From Coprenecus sp949297365 (GTDB lineage: Bacteria; Bacteroidota; Bacteroidia; Bacteroidales; UBA932): DNA of 64,000 nt. The DNA lies in the NCBI GenBank assembly GCA_963931055.1, contig OZ006987.1, positions 1,240,001-1,304,000 of the forward strand. Direction: 5' to 3'. The notes beneath the pieces are model-generated. The model saw nothing but the letters and a program-made list of their open reading frames with translations. It made no database searches and had not been told where the DNA came from. Of the stretch, positions 44,578-52,877 are shown in pieces; the stretch's first letter is position 1, and each line of letters starts with the position of its first letter. A program made the translations under genes and the position numbers.

Positions 44578-46421
44578 CATACCTTATAACTCTCCCTGCT
44601 GTCATAATCCTGCTGTCAGCCGTATTCTCCTGCTCCGACAGAAGGGACGCGCAGGTGCGTCAGGTCCTGGCTACAGCCGACTCGCTGATGATGATCGAGC
44701 CGCAGGCCGCACTGGACACCCTTATGAGCATTGACAGCACCTACGCCGGGAAACTGCCACGTGCCGACAGGGCTTTCTACACCCTGCTGCGTACTGAAGC
44801 CGAATATAAATGCTACCTGCCTGTGGCCGGGAACACCGCCATATCCGAGGCTGCGGACTACTACCGCCGAAAAGGCCCGGAGGACAGGCTGGCAAGGGCA
44901 CTCGTCATGCAGGGTGCCGTCCTCTCGGAGAAAGGAGATGCCGAGAGTGCCATGCTCGCCTACAAAGAGGCCGAACCCATCTTGGAGCACTCCAGCGGCC
45001 TTGAACAGCTCGGCCTCCTGCATACCCGCATCGGCGAACTGTATCAGACAAGTACCGTCAATGACTCTGCGGCCCTGGCAAGATATTGCAGGGCCTTGGA
45101 ATGCTTCGAGAAAGCGGAACATCATGACCACCAGATGACCACGTGCCTGTCAATTGCCAAAATGCTGTTCGTCCTTGATTCCGCTGAAAACAATGCCATA
45201 CCCTACCTTGAAAAAGGGCTGTCAATGGCTGAGGCAGGACATGACACCCTCTGCATGCTTTCCGCTTACAGTCTGTATGCATTCAAAGAACATAACACTG
45301 CCAATCTCGTAAAATTGGTCAATAAAGCTGAGCAGCTGTATGACGGAATACCTGTACCCGGCCCGATGGAGACAGACATCCTCAACAGCATATACTATTG
45401 CTGCGCAGAACTTTTCATGAATAGCGGCAAGCCTGATTCAGCCAGGGTGTTCTTGAACTGCATCCGCATGAGAGATGAGGTGGACAGTCTCGGCTACTAT
45501 ACTGTCATGGCAAGACTGTACGAGGAGGAAAACAATACAGAAAAAGCGACGGAGTACCTGAGGACTTCCAATAACATGACACTGCGTATCCTGAAGGAGG
45601 GATATGACAGCCGGTTGGTAGAAATTGAGAAAAAATACGATAATGACCTTTTGTTAGAAAGACTCAAGATATCCAGAAGCAGTATGCTGGTACTGTCTAT
45701 GCTCCTGCTGCTGGCCGTAGCGGCATCCTTAATCATATACCTTATAGCCAAGAACAATGCAAAGAAACGTGAGCTGGCACTGCATGAGGCTGTCAATGAC
45801 CTGCAGTCGCTCCGCGCGGATCTTCTCTCAAAGCAGAGCGAAGCAGAACAATTACAGTCCGTCATACATGATAAGGAGACTGCACTTGGCGATCTGAAAA
45901 AGCAGATTGAGACCGAGGCTGACAGACACAACCATGAAACGGAGGAGGTCAGGAGTCTCCGCGAATCACTGGTCAGCAAAGTCTCATCCAACCGGGAACT
46001 GCTCTCGCTCAACGGAGAGATGCTGGGTATGGCCAAGGCTCTGGCTGACATCTGCTATGTGTATGAAGGCTCTCCTAATATGCCGGGCAAAGTGGAGGAT
46101 GTTCTGAAGTCCATACTGTCGGACAAAAGCACCTCTGACAAGATACGGAAGATGTTTGAACTTGCCTATCCCGGTTTCATGGACACTCTGAGCGAGGAAT
46201 ATCCATCGCTCAATGACGATGACCGCAATCTGACAGCACTGGTATGCTGCGGATTCACTCCCAATACAGCCGGCATTATTATGGGCACCAGTGTGCAGAA
46301 CCTGAACGCCAGAAAATACAGGCTCGCCCGCAAGATGGGCATTGACGGACGGATCTCCACTTTTCTGAAAAACAGATTGGCCGAATACAATCTTCAGTCA
46401 GGCCAACACACTAAGAATTAG
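44556..46421 (+). CDS. Membrane-anchored TPR regulator with C-terminal LuxR-like HTH
   Basis: 621 residues. The N-terminus resembles a lipoprotein signal (AVFSC, Cys26). TPR-like helices span about 35-350, one membrane segment lies at about 385-407 and a coiled coil at about 410-480. A C-terminal HTH follows (about 540-605: LNDDDRNLTALVCCGFTPNTAGIIMGTSVQNLNARKYRL region). The architecture parallels the TPR-AraC protein at 29158 but with a different DNA-binding domain. The start codon lies inside the caspase gene (22-bp overlap), so the two are translationally coupled. It may read out the periplasmic protease or its products and control the DUF3244-C10-barrel genes downstream (inference). Confidence 0.82.
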   Translation: MARDKTLTYLITLPAVIILLSAVFSCSDRRDAQVRQVLATADSLMMIEPQAALDTLMSIDSTYAGKLPRADRAFYTLLRTEAEYKCYLPVAGNTAISEAADYYRRKGPEDRLARALVMQGAVLSEKGDAESAMLAYKEAEPILEHSSGLEQLGLLHTRIGELYQTSTVNDSAALARYCRALECFEKAEHHDHQMTTCLSIAKMLFVLDSAENNAIPYLEKGLSMAEAGHDTLCMLSAYSLYAFKEHNTANLVKLVNKAEQLYDGIPVPGPMETDILNSIYYCCAELFMNSGKPDSARVFLNCIRMRDEVDSLGYYTVMARLYEEENNTEKATEYLRTSNNMTLRILKEGYDSRLVEIEKKYDNDLLLERLKISRSSMLVLSMLLLLAVAASLIIYLIAKNNAKKRELALHEAVNDLQSLRADLLSKQSEAEQLQSVIHDKETALGDLKKQIETEADRHNHETEEVRSLRESLVSKVSSNRELLSLNGEMLGMAKALADICYVYEGSPNMPGKVEDVLKSILSDKSTSDKIRKMFELAYPGFMDTLSEEYPSLNDDDRNLTALVCCGFTPNTAGIIMGTSVQNLNARKYRLARKMGIDGRISTFLKNRLAEYNLQSGQHTKN

Positions 46422-46566
46422 CACATTGCAGCAAAGTTAACATGATTTGGATATAACAAGCTGTAAATCAAGAATATAGCCCAAAGGCAAAAGTAGCGTC
46501 ACTTTCGCGGTTTTAATATACCGCTAACTGTCAATTGCTTACAGGGAATAACCGTCACTAATCCGA

Positions 46567-46598
46567 TTTGGAGAAAAGAGAGACAGTGGCTATGTTCG
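46567..46598 (+). promoter_or_regulatory. Promoter of the DUF3244-C10-barrel operon
   Basis: TTTG at 46567-46570 and TATGTTCG at 46591-46598 (one mismatch to TAnnTTTG) with a 20-bp spacer, 26 bp before ATG 46625. The 200-bp gap after the HTH regulator (46422-46624) otherwise holds no gene. Confidence 0.55.
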
Positions 46599-46624
46599 TT
46601 GCCGAAAACAAACATTAACTGTGT

Positions 46625-46999
46625 ATGAAAAGATTCACATCATTCCTAGCAGCGGCACTCATAGCCGCCTCGCTGTTCCTGTCATCTCCTTTTCCAATGT
46701 CTGGAGACGACAGTCTTGCTAAAATAATCCATTTGCAAAAAACGGGACCGATAACCCGAAGCCTCACGGATATCCCGGAAGCCTCCATTCAGCGGGACAT
46801 CCTCACCGTCTCCTTTGACGGCTCCGGCATGTACTCCCTCTACATAGAGGATAGCTTCGGTGTCATCGTTTACTCCTCAGCCCTGCCCGCAAACGGCATG
46901 GAGTACGACTACGACCTCTCCGGCATCGGAGAAGGACTCTTCCGCCTCGTCATCTCCGGACCCTCCGGAGACTACGAGGGGCACTTCACCATCCACTGA
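46625..46999 (+). CDS. DUF3244 small exported protein
   Basis: 124 residues with a signal peptide (cut near residue 27). The mature part is a small beta-sandwich of the DUF3244 type: FDGSGMYSLYIED, VIVYSSALPANGMEY and GEGLFRLVISGPSGDYEGHFTI. DUF3244 proteins often sit beside C10 proteases in Bacteroidota; some neighbours of C10 enzymes in Bacteroides fragilis are protease inhibitors, but that is not shown for DUF3244. The C10 protease gene starts 35 bp later. A fragment of a second DUF3244 gene survives at 54072-54209. Confidence 0.82.
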   Translation: MKRFTSFLAAALIAASLFLSSPFPMSGDDSLAKIIHLQKTGPITRSLTDIPEASIQRDILTVSFDGSGMYSLYIEDSFGVIVYSSALPANGMEYDYDLSGIGEGLFRLVISGPSGDYEGHFTIH

Positions 47000-47034
47000 C
47001 TTTTTTCTAATATCTAACCTTTAAAACAACTATT

Positions 47035-48345
47035 ATGAAAAAAACATTCTTTATCATCCTATCCTTTGCCGTAGCCATATCGTGCTCCGAGACACTGCGG
47101 CCTGACTCTGATAACATCGGAATAAACCAACAACAGGAAATCTCCGTCCCGGACTACCATATCGGTCTCGAAAACGCGCTTGAGTCCCTGGACGGATTCA
47201 TCGCCGCCATAGACGGGACAAAGTCAGGAACCCTGGAATCCCGCATCGCAAATATCATCCGGCTCGGCAGACAGCCTGGTGCTGTCCTCAAATCCGAAGA
47301 TGACACGGACACGTCCACACTGCTGTACATCGTCAACTTCAAGGACAGTGCCGGATACGCTGTCCTCGCCGCAGACTCACGCCTGCCGACGGACATCTAT
47401 GCCCTGACTGAAACAGGAAACGCCGACGAGGACGACTTCTTCTCCGGACAGGATGGCCCAGAAGAGGATTTCAATCCCCTGGGCATGATATACAGATCCG
47501 CCCTACATGGCAACTTCAATACAGGCAGAGACACCACAATCATCCCTTTCCCCGACCCCACAATCCCTATTGGCGACTCCCTTCCAAACATATACGTAGG
47601 AGAATGGGTAATAACACAATGGGGACCGTGGAATATGTCGATAAATTACCCCGCCATGCTCATGACCCAATGGGGACAGGGTTCCCCATACAAAGATATG
47701 ACTGGAGCACAATATGCCGGATGCGGAGTCACCGCAGTCGCACAGATGATGGCATATAACCAATACCCTCCACTCCTGGACGGTGAAAGAATACCTTACG
47801 ACATCTTGCGTGAGATGAAGCATGTATACACTAATTCCAATTACGCCGATGATGTGGCCGTATTATTCAAACACATATTCATTGGCTGCAAAGCCAAACC
47901 CTATGGAGAGGACGGCACACTTGTATGGCCAAAAAACATAGTGACATACCTAGAAAATCTTGGTTACAAAAACGTTGATATATACAAAAACCCTTCAAAA
48001 TTTAATACGAGCCTTGTTTACAACAGTATTGTCAAAGGCTACCCAGTGCTGGTAACCGCTATCACGGATGAATTTGCCGGCCACACTTGGGTAATTGATG
48101 GATATCTAAAACAGGTAAGAGAAGGCAGGAAAGTCGGAGAGGAGTCTGGAGACTTTCACGGGACTGTAGGCGAATCAAGAGAATTTGTACACTGCAACTG
48201 GGGAAAAAGCGGAGACAATGATGGATACTTCTACCCAGGTGTATTTGAAAGCAAGAAGCCGGCCATAATTCCTACCACAAAAGGTGAAAGTGATGGATAT
48301 TATAGATTGTTTTATAGAATCATAACTTACGAAATACCGCAATAG
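47035..48345 (+). CDS. C10-family (streptopain-like) cysteine protease lipoprotein
   Basis: 436 residues with lipobox AISC (Cys17). A propeptide-like N-terminal part (about 35-150, including LLYIVNFKDSAGYAVLAADSR) matches the streptopain/SpeB inhibitory prodomain. The catalytic domain follows: Cys230 in QYAGCGVTAVAQ, His350 in GHTWVIDGY, and the conserved NWGKSG..DGYF block. It is therefore made as a zymogen and probably secreted or surface-bound. Relatives include SpeB and the B. fragilis Bfp proteases, which degrade host proteins. It sits after DUF3244 and, 7 bp on, begins the array of five small barrel proteins. Confidence 0.93.
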   Translation: MKKTFFIILSFAVAISCSETLRPDSDNIGINQQQEISVPDYHIGLENALESLDGFIAAIDGTKSGTLESRIANIIRLGRQPGAVLKSEDDTDTSTLLYIVNFKDSAGYAVLAADSRLPTDIYALTETGNADEDDFFSGQDGPEEDFNPLGMIYRSALHGNFNTGRDTTIIPFPDPTIPIGDSLPNIYVGEWVITQWGPWNMSINYPAMLMTQWGQGSPYKDMTGAQYAGCGVTAVAQMMAYNQYPPLLDGERIPYDILREMKHVYTNSNYADDVAVLFKHIFIGCKAKPYGEDGTLVWPKNIVTYLENLGYKNVDIYKNPSKFNTSLVYNSIVKGYPVLVTAITDEFAGHTWVIDGYLKQVREGRKVGEESGDFHGTVGESREFVHCNWGKSGDNDGYFYPGVFESKKPAIIPTTKGESDGYYRLFYRIITYEIPQ

Positions 48346-48352
48346 CACCATT

Positions 48353-48940
48353 ATGAAGACTTTTATAGCAACGGTATGCCTACTTGCCGTTATATGCCTG
48401 CCTGCCGCGGCCGAAAGCGCTGAGAACAGAACGGAACAGGACACATTGAAGACAAGAATTTACGAGGGAAGTGTGTCCGTGGGAGTTACATACATAATAA
48501 ACCTCGGGATAAGGACGACACACGGTGTCCGATATCTTGACAAGAACCTGTTCCTCGGCGGAGAGCTGTGGGTTCGGAAGGGACTTATGGATCCATTTAC
48601 TCTCAGGGCCGGATTCCTGTCCAGATGGTATTTCGTAGCCAACAAGAACATTGACACATATCTGGGATGTGCGGTGGGGCTTACCACAGGCAACTTCGCC
48701 TACGACAATCCGGAGGGAAAATGGCTTGACGTTTTTGAGATAGGCGCATACTTAACACCCGAGATAGGCATCGGCATAAGGCTCAGGAACGGAGACTACA
48801 TTGATTTTGCTCTTGACTTCCCGTTATGGCTGTGGTTCTTCGACAGAACTTTCACAGATGATGTCCTGACACATAACGGCGGGCAGTCTGACTTCGATTA
48901 CCGTCCCTACCCGGGCATAATCATCGGCTACAGATTCTAG
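48353..48940 (+). CDS. Small outer-membrane beta-barrel protein, type A1
   Basis: 195 residues. A type A signal peptide (cut near AAA-ES) is followed by a mature part with eight or so predicted amphipathic strands: KTRIYEGSVSVGVTYI, THGVRYLDKNLFLGGELW, RWYFV..IDTYLGCAVG, TPEIGIGIRLRNGDYIDFALDF and final IIIGYRF. The C-terminal Phe fits BamA-dependent insertion. The pattern resembles the OMP_b-brl / PorT-like fold common in Bacteroidota; function unknown. It is nearly identical to A3 (50920-51507), differing in about a dozen residues. It lies 7 bp after the C10 protease. Confidence 0.75.
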   Translation: MKTFIATVCLLAVICLPAAAESAENRTEQDTLKTRIYEGSVSVGVTYIINLGIRTTHGVRYLDKNLFLGGELWVRKGLMDPFTLRAGFLSRWYFVANKNIDTYLGCAVGLTTGNFAYDNPEGKWLDVFEIGAYLTPEIGIGIRLRNGDYIDFALDFPLWLWFFDRTFTDDVLTHNGGQSDFDYRPYPGIIIGYRF

Positions 48941-49024
48941 GAGGAAGTATGCAGCGGCAGGACTGATTCCTGCATCTTGTAAGAAAGGACACGATATTGT
49001 TTAACCACTCAAGACAGAGCTACC

Positions 49025-49582
49025 ATGAGAATTATCACCAAAGCAGTACTGGCCGTCTCGATGGCGGTGATGTGCGCGGGAACGGCTCACGCACAGGAGA
49101 AAGGAACGGATCAGAAGCCATACAGATACGAGGGAAGTGTCAACATCTCTTTCTCGCATATGATCAGGCCGGGAATCTTCACCCTGCACGGAGTCCGCAT
49201 GGATGAGGGAAGGTGGTTCCTCGGAGGTGTTCTGGCAGCGGACACCGGATACCCCTACGGCATATCAGCCCACATAGGTTTCAGGCCCAGATGGTTCTTC
49301 GTGAACAGGGACAAGTTTGAGATGTACCTTGGACTCGGAGCCGGATACGCTTTCGGACGGGAGAAATGGAAACTCAAAGTCTCTGCCGACGAGGAAACCA
49401 CGGCGACAAACTATCTCCACGGTGCCAGACTCACGCCGGAACTTGGCCTGGGATTTAAGCTGAGAAACGGAGACGCCATAGACATCGGACTCTTGTGCGA
49501 CGTGGACTTCAGATTCCACGGGGTCTCATACTTTGACAGCACCATCGCAAAGCCCGGAATAAGCATCGGCTACAGGTTCTGA
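49025..49582 (+). CDS. Small outer-membrane beta-barrel protein, type B1
   Basis: 185 residues with a type B signal peptide (cut near AHA-QE). The mature barrel keeps the array landmarks: YEGSVNISF, LHGVR, FLGGVLA, RWFFVNRDKFEMYLGLGAGY, LTPELGLGFKLRNGDAIDIGL and final GISIGYRF. It is closer to A2 in the mature part than to B2, although its signal peptide and upstream gap are those of B2. This mosaic shows that leaders and barrels have been reshuffled. Confidence 0.75.
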   Translation: MRIITKAVLAVSMAVMCAGTAHAQEKGTDQKPYRYEGSVNISFSHMIRPGIFTLHGVRMDEGRWFLGGVLAADTGYPYGISAHIGFRPRWFFVNRDKFEMYLGLGAGYAFGREKWKLKVSADEETTATNYLHGARLTPELGLGFKLRNGDAIDIGLLCDVDFRFHGVSYFDSTIAKPGISIGYRF

Positions 49583-49620
49583 TCTCTAAGGATATTGTGA
49601 ACTACATAAATAGCACCATT

Positions 49621-50184
49621 ATGAAGACTTTTATAGCAACGGTATGCCTACTTGCCGTTATATGCCTGCCTGCTGCTGCCGAAAGTGCTGAGAACAGGAC
49701 AGAACATGACACATTGAAGACAAGAATATACGAAGGAAGTGTATCGTTGAAATACTCATTCCTTGCTTCTCTGGGACTTGAAACCGTACATGGAGTGAGA
49801 TTTGAACGGCCGGGAATTTTCCTCGGCGGCATAGCGGCTGTGACTTATGGAACTCCACAGGGACTGGCGGCCAATATCGGGGTCTTCTCGCGCTGGTATT
49901 TCACACGTGCCGAAAGACTGGAAATATTCCTGTCCCTTGCCGCAGGCTACATAAACTACGCCGGCTCAATCAGCAACAGTTCCATACCGCCGTCCATGAG
50001 GCCGGAACACAACTACAGCGGAGGCATTGACCTGATGCCGGAGCTCGGACTGGGATTCAGGCTGAAAAACAAAAACGCCATAGATATTGCCCTGAGGTGG
50101 CATTACTCCGTCATACTCTACGACTCGGATCAGCATAAAGTAAACAACCACTACCCCGGAATAAGCATCGGCTACAGGTTCTAG
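49621..50184 (+). CDS. Small outer-membrane beta-barrel protein, type A2
   Basis: 187 residues from ATG 49621; an in-frame ATG at 49597 would add a non-hydrophobic stretch ahead of the conserved type A signal peptide. Mature landmarks: YEGSVSLKYSF, VHGVRFERPGIFLGGI, RWYFTRAERLEIFLSLAAGY, LMPELGLGFRLKNKNAIDIAL and final GISIGYRF. It shares the first 45 residues (leader and spacer) with A1 and A3 but not their barrel, which is nearer to B1. Confidence 0.75.
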   Translation: MKTFIATVCLLAVICLPAAAESAENRTEHDTLKTRIYEGSVSLKYSFLASLGLETVHGVRFERPGIFLGGIAAVTYGTPQGLAANIGVFSRWYFTRAERLEIFLSLAAGYINYAGSISNSSIPPSMRPEHNYSGGIDLMPELGLGFRLKNKNAIDIALRWHYSVILYDSDQHKVNNHYPGISIGYRF

Positions 50185-50268
50185 GCGGAAGTATGCAGCG
50201 GCAGGACTGATTCCTGCATCTTGTAAGAAAGGACACGATATTGTTTAACCATTCAAGACAGAACAACC

Positions 50269-50880
50269 ATGAGAATTATCACCAAAGCAGTGCTGGCCGT
50301 CTCGATGGCGGTGATGTGCGCGGGAACGGCTCACGCACAGGAGAAAGGTTCTTCCAGAAGTTATGACTGGGAAGGGACACACGAAATCACCTTCAAGGCA
50401 GGACTTCATTCTTGGGAATTAGGCCTGCATATACATAACAACAGCCATTCTGTTTCCTACCATGATTCAAAAACTGTCTACACCCCGTCTTTCGCTCTGG
50501 AATACGGCTTCAACACCGAAAAATGGATGTCTGTCGGAATGGGTATTTACTACGGTATGGCAAGAGCCCGGTTTCTGGATGCATCAGGAGAATTGTTGAA
50601 AACCGAGGACATTCATGATCTGTCCGTCATGATAAACATCAGGTTCTACTGGCTCAACAGACCGCTCATTAGAATGTATTCGGGTATCGGCACGGGATGT
50701 TCCATATCAATGCACAGGGAAGATGACGCACAATCAGGATACATCGGGCCGGATTACATCGGATGGGGCTACGACATCAGGCTCATCGGGCTCACAATCG
50801 GGAAAAAACTTTACGGCAACTTCGAGGCTGGAGTATTCCCGCACGGATACATCACCGCCGGTATCGGCTACAGGTTCTGA
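50269..50880 (+). CDS. Small outer-membrane beta-barrel protein, type B2
   Basis: 203 residues with the type B signal peptide nearly identical to B1 at the DNA level. The mature part is the most divergent in the array (YDWEGTHEITFKAGLHSW, FALEYGFNTEKWMSVGMGIYYG, GNFEAGVFPHGYITAGIGYRF), with no HGVR motif. It keeps the C-terminal GIGYRF and barrel-like strand pattern. It may be a different barrel family placed behind the same leader. Confidence 0.72.
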   Translation: MRIITKAVLAVSMAVMCAGTAHAQEKGSSRSYDWEGTHEITFKAGLHSWELGLHIHNNSHSVSYHDSKTVYTPSFALEYGFNTEKWMSVGMGIYYGMARARFLDASGELLKTEDIHDLSVMINIRFYWLNRPLIRMYSGIGTGCSISMHREDDAQSGYIGPDYIGWGYDIRLIGLTIGKKLYGNFEAGVFPHGYITAGIGYRF

Positions 50881-50919
50881 TCTCTAAGGATATATGTGAA
50901 CTACGTAAATAGCACTATT

Positions 50920-51507
50920 ATGAAGACCTTTATAGCAACAGTATGCCTACTTGCCGTAATCTGCCTGCCTGCTGCGGCTGAAAGCACGGAGAACAGAGGG
51001 ACACAGGACACATTGAAGACAAGAATATACGAGGGAAGTGTGTCCGTGGGCGTTACATACATAATAAACCTCGGAATAAGGACTACACACGGTGTCAGAT
51101 ATCTTGACAAGAACCTGTTTCTCGGCGGAGAGTTGTGGGCCAGAAAGGGATTTATGGAGCCGTTCACTCTCAGGGCCGGATTCCTGCCCAGATGGTATTT
51201 CGTAGCCAACAAGCACATTGACACATACCTGGGATGCGCGGTTGGGCTTACTACAGGTAGTAATGCCTACAACAATTCGCATGGGGAATGGCTTGATGTT
51301 TTTGAGGTCGGCGCCTACCTCACTCCCGAGATAGGCATCGGCATAAGACTAAGGAACGGAGACTACATTGATTTTGCTCTTGACTTCCCGTTATGGCTGT
51401 GGTTCTTCAACAGGACTTTCACAGACGACGTCCTGACCCATAACGGCGGGCAGTCTTACTTCGATTACCGTCCCTACCCGGGCATAATCATCGGCTACAG
51501 GTTCTAG
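50920..51507 (+). CDS. Small outer-membrane beta-barrel protein, type A3
   Basis: 195 residues from ATG 50920; in-frame ATG 50896 precedes the conserved signal peptide and is unlikely. It is a near-copy of A1 over its whole length (landmarks THGVRYLDKNLFLGGELW, TPEIGIGIRLRNGDYIDFALDF, final IIIGYRF). Because A1 and A3 flank the divergent A2, the likeliest history is duplication of an A-B unit followed by replacement or gene conversion inside the array. Last gene of the array; a truncated M49 copy follows after 95 bp. Confidence 0.75.
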   Translation: MKTFIATVCLLAVICLPAAAESTENRGTQDTLKTRIYEGSVSVGVTYIINLGIRTTHGVRYLDKNLFLGGELWARKGFMEPFTLRAGFLPRWYFVANKHIDTYLGCAVGLTTGSNAYNNSHGEWLDVFEVGAYLTPEIGIGIRLRNGDYIDFALDFPLWLWFFNRTFTDDVLTHNGGQSYFDYRPYPGIIIGYRF

Positions 51508-51602
51508 GAGGAAACATGCAGATAATAAACGCATTATCACTCTCAAACCGAACCCGGTCTTTAAAATGAGCTTAATCAATTGACGTAAATAGAGAAGCCC
51601 GC

Positions 51603-52877
51603 GTATGCACCTACTACCCCGCCGACATCACCCTCGAGGAGTTCAACGCATATGACAACCCTGACAAGTCATCCTGGTACACAGTGCTCCGCCGCGATGA
51701 GAACGGCAAACTGAAGACCGTATGGTACCACGAGGAGTACGCCGAGCAGGTGAACCGTATGTGTGAGCTCATGCAGCAGGCCGCCGACCTGGCCGAGGAT
51801 CCGGGCCTGAAAAACTACCTGCTCAAACGCATCGAGTCTTTCAGGACCGACGACTACCTTCCCAGCGACCTCGCCTGGATGGACATGAAGGACAGCAGGA
51901 TAGACTTCGTGATAGGCCCTATCGAGAGCTACGACGACAAGTTCCAGGAGACCAAGACTTCCTACGAGGCCTTCATCCTGCTCAAGGACACCGAGCGCAG
52001 CAAGGACCTGGCCAAGTTCGTAGCCATGCTTCCTGCCCTGCAGAAGGAGCTGCCCTGCAAGCCCGAGTACAAGACCTTCGTGCCCGGCACATCCTCCGAC
52101 CTCAACGTCTATGACGTAGTCTACTACGCCGGAGACTGCAACGCCGGCAGCAAGACCATCGCCATCAACCTGCCCAACGACGAGCGCGTACACGCCATGA
52201 AGGGCACCCGCCGCCTCCAACTGCGCAACTCGATGCAGGCCAAGTTCGACAAAATCCTCCTCCCCATCGGTGAGCTGGTACTCGCACCCGAAGACCACGA
52301 GCACCTGAAATTCGATGCCTTCTTCTGGAACGTAACCTTCCACGAAGTAGCTCACGGCCTGGGCATCAAGGAGACCATCAACGGCAAGGGCAGCGTAGAC
52401 GCGGCCATGGGCACCGAGAAGACCTCCTGGGAAGAGGCCAAGGCCGACATCCTCGGACTATTCATGGTATGCAACCTCATAGAGAAAGGCGAGATTACCG
52501 GTATCAGCATTGAGGATGCCGTCACCACCTATATCGCGGGCATCTTCCGCTCGGTACGTTTCGGAGCCGCATCGTCACACGGCAAGGCCAATATGATGTG
52601 CTTCAACTTTATGGAGCAGCAGGGAGCCTTCTCCCGCAATGCCGACGGCCTCTACGTAATCGACTTCGAGAAGTCCAAGGCAGCCATCAACGCATGGGCC
52701 GACCTGATCCTGACTACCCAGGGCAACGGCGACGTGACATTCGCCACCGAGTTCCGCGAGAAGAACGGCGGCATCACCCCCGCCCTCCAGGCCGACCTCG
52801 ACCGCATCAACGCCGCCGGTATTCCCAAGGACATTTTCTTTATACAGGGCCCCGATGTACTCTTCGGCACCAAGTAG
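51603..52877 (+). pseudogene. N-terminally truncated M49-like peptidase, copy 2
   Basis: The frame is open from 51576, and homology to the first M49 gene begins abruptly at 51603, matching 40540 inside that gene. The first 125 residues, including signal peptide and lipobox, are missing, and there is no ATG before the homology. A GTG at 51684 could start a cytoplasmic 397-residue fragment. The zinc motif HEVAH and EEAKAD are intact. Only three amino-acid differences from copy 1 are seen (I/V, K/T, L/I), so the duplication or conversion is recent. Without export it probably has no original function, but reading through it may matter for the overlapping hydrolase gene. Confidence 0.85.

Larger units (their letters stand above)
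48353..51507 (+). repeat. Tandem A-B-A-B-A array of small beta-barrel genes
   Basis: Five genes alternate between signal peptide type A (MKTFIATVCLLAVICLPAAA) and type B (MRIITKAVLAVSMAVMCAGT). The A-to-A spacing is 1268 and 1299 bp. The 84-bp A-B gaps (48941-49024 and 50185-50268) and the 38/39-bp B-A gaps are nearly identical between units, as are the signal-peptide DNAs, whereas most mature regions differ. Confidence 0.92.

Noticed and set aside
46508..46525. Terminator hairpin after the TPR-HTH gene
   Set aside because: The stem is only 5 bp and is not followed by a T-tract.
51684..52877. Intact 397-residue cytoplasmic M49 enzyme starting at GTG
   Set aside because: Homology starts 80 bp earlier and is cut mid-gene at a duplication breakpoint; a truncated pseudogene is simpler.
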